From NCBI GenBank assembly GCA_049999725.1, contig JBNGIS010008159.1, positions 1 through 36,449 on the forward strand: a stretch of DNA of 36,449 bases. Reading direction: 5' to 3'. Positions 9,481 through 17,326 of this stretch are shown here, piece by piece; the stretch's first letter is position 1; the number at the start of each line of letters is the position of its first letter. The notes beneath the pieces were generated by a model. The model was not told where the DNA came from. It ran no database searches and was given only the letters and a program-made list of their open reading frames with translations. Origin of the DNA: Haplomitrium mnioides. Its lineage: Eukaryota; Marchantiophyta; Haplomitriopsida; Calobryales. The position numbers and the translations under genes are program-made.

Positions 9481-10490
9481 CAAAGTGGTTGAGAAGACAT
9501 AACTCGCAAGTGGGCTGGCAAAAGAAGAGCCTCATAACACCTCAATGGAAGATTTGGGGAGATCGTGTACGATCTTATTCAAGGAAACTACCTCTATATG
9601 TGATTGGAGCAAAATCAATAAAAAGACAAGATGTGGTATTTTTGGGACTCATACATGAGGTTGAAGGTGATAAAGAGGACTCCAAGCATAAAGTCCCACA
9701 TGAACTTCAAGGGGTTTTGAAAGAATTTCATGATGTTTTTCCCAACGATTTACCTCCAAGTTTGTCGCCTAAGCAATCTATTGATAATAAGATTGAGGTT
9801 GTTTCAAGAAGTACTCCACCGTGCAAGGCACCATATCGTTTGCCTCCTCATGCTCATGAATTGGAAGAATGCAAAACTCAAATCACTGAACTATTGGAGA
9901 AAGGATTTATTTAGCCAAACATCTCTCCTTATGATGCACCAATATTATTTGTGAAAAAGAAAGACGAGAGTATGAGGATGTGTATCGACTATCGGACCCT
10001 CAACCAACAAACAATGAAAAATAAATATCCATTACCAAGAATGAACGATTTATTTGATCAACTTCAAGAAGCAAACTATTTTACCAAGTTGGATTTGAGA
10101 AGTGGATACAACCAAATCCAAATTGCAGAGGGTGGCATGCAGAAAACAACATTTTGCAGTCGATATGGGCATTTTGAATATCTCGTTATGTCATTTGGAT
10201 TAACTAATGCTCTTGCAACTTTTATCGGTCTAATGAATGATAATTTTTCGATTTTTTTTGGATAATTTTGTTATTGTTTTCTTAGATGACATTTTTATTT
10301 ACAGCAAAAATCTTCATGAGCATCAACAACACCTTCAAACAGTATTGAAGGTACTTTGGGACCACAAACTATGTATTAAGATGTCAAAATGTGAAATTGA
10401 CAAAAGAGAGGTTGATTACTTAGGTCATCGAGTGAGTGCAACAGGAATTCAAGTCATGGATAAGAAAGTGGAGGCCATTCAAAAATAGGA
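9481..10490 (+). pseudogene. Element B reverse transcriptase, protease missing
   Basis: After the knuckle, only a short linker (LYVIGAKSIKRQDVVF) precedes the RT start, HELQGVLKEFHDVFPNDLPP. No D-S/T-G protease box is present, so protease appears deleted. RT motifs follow: ITELLEKGFI-stop, [43 protein letters not shown] and VIVFLDDIFIYSK, with both catalytic Asp codons at 10285-10290. A one-base frameshift lies in the T-run near 10250-10260. The thumb continues to 10488, where a stop (TAG) replaces an expected Trp. Confidence 0.88.
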
Positions 10491-11190
10491 AGCTCCTAGT
10501 GATCAAACACAACTACGAGGATTTTTGGGGCTAACTAGGTTTTATCGTCAATTTGTGAAAGGATTTGCACAAATACGAGAACCATTGACCAATTTGCTCA
10601 AGAAAAATCATACATGGACGTGGGGAGCCGCAGAAGAATTGGCATTCCAAGCATTGAAGATATCACTTCTTCATGCTCCTATTCTCAAATGGTATTACAC
10701 CAAATGACCGATAAAATTTTCAGTTGATGCATCAGAAAAAGCTATATACGGGGTTTTGCAACAAGAATGGGAGGATGACTGGCATCATATTGCTTTCTTC
10801 TCCATAAAGTTAAGTGATACAGAGCAAAATTATCATACCACGGAGTGAGAGGAGCTAGCGATTGTGTTATCCACCAAGCATTGGAAGCATTATCTCAGAG
10901 ACAAGAAGTTTATTGTTGAGACTGATTATAAACCTCTACTTTATCTTGAAACGCAAAAAGAGCTTTCTAAAAGGCAGATTCGATGGGCGGAGTGGCAACA
11001 ACGCTTTCATATGAAGATGGTGTATAAAGAATGAAAACAACAAATTGCATATGTTGTGACCCGCATGCTTCAACTCAACATCTTGTCAGAAGTTGCAATA
11101 CATCCTATATGGTGGTCAACAATGTTGGCTACAGTCAAGGAAGATGAAGAGATAATTGCTGCACAACAAAAGAAGTTGGTAAAAATGGTA
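10491..11190 (+). pseudogene. Element B RNase H and linker
   Basis: Pieces in order: LRGFLGLTRFYRQFVKGFAQ (10515-10575), ALKISLLHAPIL, then IKFSVDASEKAIYGVLQQ with the first Asp, HHIAFFSIKLSDTEQNYHT with the Glu region, and FIVETDYKPLLYLETQ with the second Asp. Stops occur at 10705, 10846 (TGA in place of Arg) and 11032. The linker ends at 11191 with another TGA. Confidence 0.82.
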
Positions 11191-12240
11191 TGAGGTTTGA
11201 TTTTCTTCCAAAATAAGGTATGGGTCCCTAATAATATTACGCTTCGCTATGAAGTTTTGCATAAAGCACATGATTCTGTTATTGGTGGACATGTTGGAAT
11301 GGAGAAGATATTAGACAATCTTCAACGTGTTTATTATTGGCCTAAGATGCACCAAGATGTTGTGGAGGCATATGTTCGGAGTTGTTTGGCTTGCTAGCAA
11401 AACAAATCTACCATTCTTAAATGTGGAGGCTTATTACAACCACTTCCCATCCCTAATCAACAATGGGAACATGTGAGTATGGACATTGTATGCGAGTTAC
11501 CATGCACTTCTACAGGTTATGACGCTATTGTCGTTTTTGTGGAAAAACTCAGTAAAATGATCCATATTTGTTCAACAACCAAGTCAGTGACAACCCTTGA
11601 GTTAGCTCGCATTTATTTGGAAGCAGTGTACTCTCATCATGGTCTTTCTAAAGTCATTATTTCTGATCGTGAGACTCAATTCACTAGCATATTTTGGCGC
11701 ACAATATTTGGTCTATTAAAAACCAAATTGGCTATGTTTACTGCCAACCACCTTGAATCTGATGGTCAAACTGAACGGGCCAATCGTACAATTGAAGATA
11801 TGTTGCAAGCATTTACCTTGGAAGAACAAACGAAATGGGATTGGGTACTACCCCTTGTAGAGTTTTCTTACAATAACTATATCAACAGTTCTACAAGAGC
11901 CACATCTTTCTTTTTGATGTACGGTGAGCATCCAACCACGATCTCTAGTCTTCATTCGACATCATCGCCCACCTCCAAGAGTCCAGCTGCTGATGATTTT
12001 CTTCATCATCTACACCATAGCATTCAACGATCTAAGGAAAACCTTGCAGTGGCTCGTAATCGGCAAAAACAATATGCGGATGCTCATCATCAAGAGGTGA
12101 CTTTTGTTGTATGTGACCAAGTTTGGCTATCCACTTCCAATCTTCCTTTGCTTCATTGTTGCAAACTTAGCACTCGCTTTATTGGCATTTTTTCTATCTC
12201 TGCTTGTATTGGTGAAGTGGCTTATCAGTTGGTTTAACCC
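11191..12240 (+). pseudogene. Element B integrase
   Basis: The HHCC zinc-binding part is present: HKAHDSVIGGHVGMEKIL and SCLAC, followed by a stop at 11395. The core has the full catalytic triad: Asp at 11482-11484 (SMDIV), Asp at 11665-11667 (SDRETQF) and Glu at 11773-11775 (DGQTERANR), with 35 residues between the second Asp and Glu, the DD35E spacing. The C-terminal part includes NRQKQYADAHHQEVTF and a stop at 12235. The 254-codon open core (11473-12237) is the longest intact frame in the window. Integrase inserts the cDNA into chromosomes; this copy lacks an unbroken protein. Confidence 0.9.
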
Positions 12241-12550
12241 TCTCATATGAAGATTCATGCAGTCTTTCATATCTCTTTATTACGGGCTTTTGTTCATTAT
12301 TCTTCCTCTTTTACAAGTACCCAAGAACCCTCTCCACCACATGAACTTATTGATGGTCTTGAAGAGTTTGAGGTGGCACAACTCTTGAAGAAATGTACAC
12401 GACATCGTGAGATTGTCAAATATTTGGTTTGTTGGAAAGGTTACCCACTTTATGAAGCTACTTGAGAGCCCTTGGAGAATTTGGCTAACACATCCACGCT
12501 TGTTCAATCTTTTGAGACCTCTCTTACTTGCAACGAAGACGTTGCCTCTT
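12241..12550 (+). pseudogene. Element B chromodomain
   Basis: HMKIHAVFHISLLRAFV is followed by the chromodomain LEEFEVAQLLKKC, KYLVCWKGYPLYEAT, a TGA where Trp is expected, and EPLENLANTSTLVQSFE. The polyprotein would end at the TAA near 12550, just before the polypurine tract. This marks B as a chromovirus like A, but the LTRs of the two are unrelated, so they are different families. Confidence 0.82.
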
Positions 12551-12564
12551 AAAAAGAGGGAGGA
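12551..12564 (+). other. Element B polypurine tract
   Basis: AAAAAGAGGGAGGA, purines only, one base before the 3' LTR. Confidence 0.85.
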
Positions 12565-12565
12565 T

Positions 12566-13117
12566 TGTAACGGTCACTAACTTTAGTAAGCAACAACTAA
12601 AAAATGGCAACAACTATGTCTAGAAAGCCATTACTAAGTTAAAGTATCAAAAAACGAGTGATATTATAGTGAAAGTGACATGTGGTAAGAGGAGAGAAAG
12701 TCAACAAATTAAAGTGAAAGAAAATGCACTTTAGAAGAGGATAAAGACACATGGCAAGTGGAGGATTAAAGCAATCAGAAGGTTCTAAGATAAGGACACG
12801 TGGCAAAAGAAGAACTAAAGAGAAATAAAAGTTTCTAAAGATAAGGACACGTGGCAGAAGGAGAATAAAAGTAAAAGGTGGTCCAATCAATAAGAGAGAA
12901 AAAAGGGTGGTCCAATTAGAGGAGGATAAAAAAGGAACCAATGGGGTTTTGCCACCTATATAAGCAATGTGCTTTTCACTTAGTATATAAATTAGGGAGA
13001 GGGCCTTGTTGGGCATCTCTTACTTTGTAGGTTCTTGAAGTTCTTTATGCGCTACTCTTGTATGTGTTGTGCTTGTGCTAATTTTTTTAGTATGCAATAT
13101 ATATGTGTAGTGTTACA
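12566..13117 (+). repeat. Element B 3' LTR (552 bp)
   Basis: It runs TGTAACGGTC...GTGTTACA. It has the same length and order of elements as the 5' LTR, including the TATA box at 12984-12991. The first two G-boxes have lost their CpG (CATGTG, CACATG). Confidence 0.92.
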
Positions 13118-13122
13118 ATATT
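13118..13122. other. Target-site duplication of element B, right
   Basis: ATATT, identical to 7398-7402. Confidence 0.92.
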
Positions 13123-13320
13123 TCTCATAATCGAACAAGAAATTCCAGATGCACTAGGAACCATCTTCCCATCATAAGCTTTTGGTTTGGGAAACCGCAT
13201 ATGACTTTCTTCTTCTTGAAAAGGTGCCCTATTCTCTATTTGCATTTGAACTTCTAGCAAGCAAGAAAGATGTTCAATTTGTTGTTGCATCGCTTGCATC
13301 CTCACTTCTTGATTCTTCAT
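13123..13320 (-). pseudogene. Element A gag, N-terminal part
   Basis: It starts at the minus-strand ATG at 13318-13320 and reads MKNQEVRMQAMQQQ, EHLSCLLEVQMQ and MRFPKPKAYDGK, a typical gag N-terminus with a coiled-coil-like stretch. It lies only about 17 bases beyond the PBS. The frame is cut by element B at 13122 and its continuation is at 7397 and below. Element C keeps a worn copy of the same start at 15763-15840. Confidence 0.78.
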
Positions 13321-13336
13321 TCCACCGAAAAGAACG

Positions 13337-13350
13337 TGGCTCTAATACCA
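13337..13350 (-). other. Element A primer binding site
   Basis: The minus strand reads TGGTATTAGAGCCA, one base from the 5' LTR. It is complementary to the initiator tRNA-Met 3' end with one difference. It fixes the element orientation as minus. Confidence 0.87.
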
Positions 13351-13351
13351 A

Positions 13352-13791
13352 TGTAAAATAACTCAAATATAACTCAAAGATCGACTCCCAAATAAGTAAT
13401 ACTTCAAGACAACTCTAAAAGAGTTACACAACTCAAAGCCAATAAGCAAACCAAAGCCAAGAGTGCTAGCCAAAGCCAAGCAACCAAAGAGCCAAACCGA
13501 ATTGAAAGGAACTCCAAAATGAGGAGTGAGGCTAAGAAGCCCTTCTATTTATACAAGAGAAGAGGGTGTCATCCCTCTTTCTTCACTTACAAGTGACTTC
13601 TCATTTCAGACCTAAAGGTGACTCTCTACCAAAAGTGACTTTGAATGTAAGTAACCTAAAAGTGACTCTCCACCAAAAGTGACTTCAAAGGCAAGTAATC
13701 TAATCTTAACTCTAAAAGTGACTCACTACCACTTCCTTCACTCCTCTCTATTTTCTTATAAATTGCACAACCTTATGCTTGTACTATTACA
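13352..13791 (-). repeat. Element A 5' LTR (440 bp)
   Basis: It begins TGTAAAATAACTC and ends ACTATTACA on the plus strand. It has the same length as 3616-4055 and is highly similar to it. It is adjacent to the PBS on its inner side and to the 24-bp array on its outer side. Confidence 0.9.
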
Positions 13792-13980
13792 ATGTGCGTA
13801 TAGGATTCCAAGTTCCACATTAGAGTCTATGCGAGTATAAGGTTCAAAGTTCTATATGAGAGTTCATATGTACATAAGGTTATATAGTCTATATGTACAA
13901 GGGCTTCAACAATCCATGAGTGCAATGCCAAAGGGTTCAATAGTCCAAACACTCAAATGCTTCCATGCAATGGGTAGGTA
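13792..13980. repeat. Decayed 24-bp array, right half
   Basis: ATGTGCGTATAGGATTCC, GTCTATGCGAGTATAAGG, GTTCATATGTACATAAGG and GTCTATATGTACAAGGG continue the pattern that stops at 3615. Removing element A would rejoin a unit of the form AGTCCATGTGCGTATAGG. Confidence 0.6.
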
Positions 13981-14738
13981 GGAATAAATATAATAATATT
14001 CTTGATCTTGAATGGTTTGACAAACAAAATGGAGACTACTATTTATATTTGAAGTACATTGGTATATGACAAGAATCAATTAACCATAATTACCTTAAAG
14101 ATTTCAAGGACGTATTGAGTTCTATCTCAATAAAAATAAGTCACTACAATAAAAATACTCATATACTTTATAAAATATACAAAATATGAATTACAACATA
14201 AGCTAAAAGTGTATTAAGAACAATAAATAGAGAAATATTTATTTCAAAAATAGAATCATAAATGGATTCAACCACTCGTCTGTAGTTCCTAATAGTTAGC
14301 CTCCAAGATTTCATCAAGATTATTACAGTCCTTCTAAGTGTTGATGATATTTTTGTTTCTCTTTAAAATGCTTGAGAATGGATTGCTTTTTGCCTCTTTT
14401 ATTCAAACATGTTTGAATTAAAGGTTGCTATAGTGAATTTTCTCAATTGGCTTTTTTGTGTGAGAAGAAAATCAAGAGAGAGAATCGTGATTTGTGTTGC
14501 ATTTAGTACATCGATATGTAATTTGTATTTGTGTTTTTTTTGTAGATGTTATTTTCTATATCAAAGTACTATCTAGAAAACGCATCTTCAACCTCACAAA
14601 CAAACCATTGAACACATACTTGTTTTGGGTTTGGAGGTTTCTCCTCATCAAAAAACAAAAATTTAGAAACCTTTGCAACTCTAAACGGGCAGCCTTTTAA
14701 GTCAAGTAATGCAACAATACAAATAAACATTTTGGCTT
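13981..14738. other. AT-rich spacer, nothing recognised
   Basis: No LTR, domain or RNA gene seen. The open frame at 14494-14700 has no features. Confidence 0.5.
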
Positions 14739-15750
14739 TCATATCATGTACATTGCCAAATTTACGACTGTATCTTGTTTGATGTGAAATGGTTCCTTCT
14801 TTTGGCCTAGAAACTCTATCATATATTGTTCAACATGGAAAAAATATATGTTTGAAGCGAGCTTCTTCCTCTTACGGATGAACATCAACTTGAGATGGTA
14901 CTTCGACATTTTGAAAATCATTACAAGAGTTTGTAGATTGTTGAACTCAAAATGTGAATTATATTTTGAGTTTATTTTTTGCTTCCTTTCAATGGTGTAC
15001 GCCACAATCTTATTTTTGGAGATTGAGAGATATTCCAAATTTGCAACATCACTAAAAAATGTGTTCAAGTATCTTTAAATGATCTTTGTAAGAGTTGTAA
15101 ACAGTAAAATCATCCTAATATATCTCAAGACATTTTTCATAGCCATCTAAGAGAGAATCAAAGACTAGGATCATGATTCTATGAAATGCACTTAGTGCAT
15201 TGCACAAACCAAAAACAAGTTTGTTGTAGTAGTAGCAACCCAAAAAATGATGTGATTGTTGTTAAAGTCCAGGAATCAAGGTGATTGCCAATTTGGTTAT
15301 ATCATGAAAATCCATCCAAAAAACTATAGCCTAAGGACCCATAGCCAACAACATTGTTGAGAATGGTATTTATAAAAGATGTGGGAAAGTGTTCAAAAGT
15401 TGTCGTTGCATTCAAGCCTTTGAAGTCTCCACAAACACGAATTGATCCATCCTCTTTCGGAACAACTACAATTGAAGAAACCCAGTCCGTTAGGTTTGTA
15501 TGGGAGATGATGCCTCCATTCAACATTTTTGAAATGTCTTTTTGGACCAACTAAGAATATTTGAGATTTAGACAATAAGATTGTCTGTGTATTGGTTTTG
15601 CACCCGGACGGAGTTTAATCTTATATTGGAATATAGATGAGAGGATGCATGTCATTTTATCATGCTCCCAAGAAAATATCAATGTATTGATGAATTAGAC
15701 TAAAGGAGAGAGTTTGGTCTTCAATTGGAAAGCGATCAAAGATTTTTAGA
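14739..15750 (-). pseudogene. Element G: non-chromovirus Ty3/gypsy RT remnant
   Basis: Minus-strand RT motifs: KLRPGAKPIHRQSYCLNLKY (about 15620-15560), MVQKDISKMLNGGIISHTN, WVSSIVVVPKEDGSIRVCGD, FKGLNATTTFEHFPTSFINT and YSFLDGFS (15550-15302). Then come NKLVFGLCNALSAFHRIM and DDFTVY (about 15230-15090), with a stop just before the Asp pair. The part below 15068 fits the RT thumb more weakly (YHLKLMF, EFLGQKKE). This style (VVVPK...IRVC...DGFSGYN) belongs to a lineage other than that of A, B and C and is closer to element D. No LTR for it was found. Confidence 0.7.
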
Positions 15751-15762
15751 CTTTAATGTTGT

Positions 15763-15879
15763 TGCATTTGAACTTCCAAAAGGTAAGAAAGATGTTCAAT
15801 TTGTTATTGCATTACTTGAATTATTGCTTCTTGATTCTCTATATAACTCTCCACAAAAATAGTCGTGGCTCTCATAACA
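15763..15879 (-). pseudogene. A-family gag start and PBS beside the C LTR
   Basis: The minus strand reads IENQEAIIQVMQ, a stop, then QIEHLSYLLEVQMQ, matching the element A gag N-terminus (13320 leftward); the start ATG has become ATA. A worn PBS (TGTTATGAGAGCCA on the minus strand, 15866-15879) lies one base from the LTR. Homology to A ends at about 15762, where the sequence passes directly into the element G RT remnant. Confidence 0.72.
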
Positions 15880-15880
15880 A

Positions 15881-16314
15881 TGTAAAAGAACTCAAAGACT
15901 AACTTCCAAATGAGTAACAACTCCAAGATAACTCTAAAAAACAAGCAAAAGCCAAAAGTGCAAGCCAAAGTCAAACAACCAAAGAGCCAAACCAAATTGA
16001 GAGGAACTCTTGAATGAGACGTGAGGCTATGGAGTCCTTTTATTTATACAAGTTCCCTTCCTACACTTACAAGTCACTTCCAATTTCAGCTTTAAAAGTG
16101 ATCATATCTTATTTATGTAAAAGTAACTTCGAAGGCAAGTAATCTTATCTCACTTCAACCCTAAAAGTAACCTTATACCACTTTACTTAATTAAAGTAGC
16201 TTAGAAAGCAAGTAATCTTAAAATAATTTCAGCTCAAAAAATGACTCTCTATCACTTCTTTCACTTCTCTCTATTTTCTTATTAATAACAAAACATAACG
16301 CTTCTACTATTATG
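15881..16314 (-). repeat. Element C LTR (434 bp), A-family
   Basis: It starts TGTAAAAGAACTC and ends near ACTATTATG on the plus strand. It shows the same block order as the element A LTRs but with clear divergence and indels. It has internal element sequence on both sides: PBS and gag start to the left, and polypurine/chromodomain sequence to the right. Confidence 0.8.
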
Positions 16315-17326
16315 TAATCCTTGCCTTTTAATCGATGACATCCTTGTTAGTGCCACAACTTTCAAATAATTTAATAGCTTTTTGAGCATTCTCAAGGTTT
16401 GAATAAAGTCCTCTAAGTAGCATCATGAAGCGGAGAGCCTTACCACAAAAGCTTGTATTGAACTTGTGGATGTCATCCTTGTTGGATAACTCTTTTTGTC
16501 AAAATGAAGTCCACTTCATATTCTTTATGATCATCAAGAAGAATAGCTTGAGGAAGAAGTTGAACGGAATTTCAAAAGAAGATGGACTATGAACAAAAGG
16601 CTTAAATTTAGAGACATGGAACATGAGATGAATCTTCATATGAAGAAGAAGATCAAGTTTATAAGCAATGAGAGAAATAACTTAAGAAATAGAGAAAAGA
16701 CCAATCCAACCAAGAGATAACTTACACACTTGAATATCTAAAGACAATAGTAGATCATGAGTTGATAACATAACTTGTTCACCTAAAACATAAGAAAAAT
16801 CACCACAACGTCTATCACCATATTTTTCTGGCATGTTTTGAGCAACAGTAAGATGGTTGCAAGCATTTTGCAAAGAAGAAGATAAACGAGACAAAAAGGT
16901 AAAAATACTTAGAACATTGGAAGAAGAAAGAGAAAACAAACCATCTAATACAAGAGGATGTTTACTAAAATTAAGAAAGAAATGAGAAAACCTAAAACTT
17001 GCTTGTTTGGAGTTGTTGTAAGCAAACTCCACAACCGGTAAGAAACTATCCCAATTAGTATGATGAACATTGATGAATGCGAGAAACATATCCTCTACAA
17101 TGTGATTAGCATGCTTTGTTTACCTATCTATTTTAAGATGATAAGTAGTTGACATAGAGATTTTGGTTCCCAAAAGCTTGAACAGCTCTCGCCAAAACTT
17201 TCGAGTGAAATGTTGATCTCTATTAGATATTAACACCTTAGGCATTTAATGATGATGGAAGACAACATCAAAGTAAACTTTTGCCAATTGTGAAGCATCC
17301 ACTGCATCCATTGTTGATGCTAAATG
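16315..17326 (-). pseudogene. Element C integrase (C-terminal half) and chromodomain
   Basis: The minus strand continues an integrase core from its third strand: MDAVDASQLAKVYFDVVFHH, PKVLISNRDQHFTRKFW (the second catalytic Asp reads Asn), a worn E region (LKIDR-stop-TKHANH), then FINVHHTNWDSFLPVVEFAY and VLGEQVMLSTHDLLLSLDIQ (17089-16682). The chromodomain (EYEVDFILTKRVIQQG) is at about 16380-16540. The frame meets element D at 17326 and resumes at 26972. Confidence 0.82.
17322..17326. other. Target-site duplication of element D, left
   Basis: AAATG just before the TGTCGGCC start of D, repeated at 26967-26971. With one copy removed, the element C integrase frame reads through (KRIHLAST), which confirms the site. 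Confidence 0.85.

Larger units (their letters stand above)
7403..13117 (+). mobile_element. Element B: chromovirus nested in A
   Basis: A plus-strand Ty3/gypsy element of 5715 bp. It has 552-bp LTRs at both ends (7403-7954, 12566-13117), a PBS at 7956, a polypurine tract at 12551-12564, gag, RT, RNase H, integrase and chromodomain, and a perfect 5-bp ATATT duplication. It lies within the gag of element A in the opposite orientation. The region between the zinc knuckle and RT is only about 200 bp, so protease is deleted. At least a dozen stops and a frameshift make it non-autonomous. Confidence 0.95.
3616..13791 (-). mobile_element. Element A: Ty3/gypsy chromovirus, decayed
   Basis: A minus-strand LTR retrotransposon. 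It has two 440-bp LTRs with TGT...ACA ends, an initiator-tRNA-Met type PBS, gag, protease, reverse transcriptase, RNase H, and a remnant of integrase with a chromodomain. It is split by element B (7403-13117) within gag. Without B it is about 4.5 kb. The integrase core is missing and all frames are broken. The flanks are ATATA (3611-3615) and ATGTG (13792-13796), a 5-bp target duplication matching at three positions and plausibly decayed. Both flanks belong to the same 24-bp array, which supports a single insertion. Confidence 0.88.
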
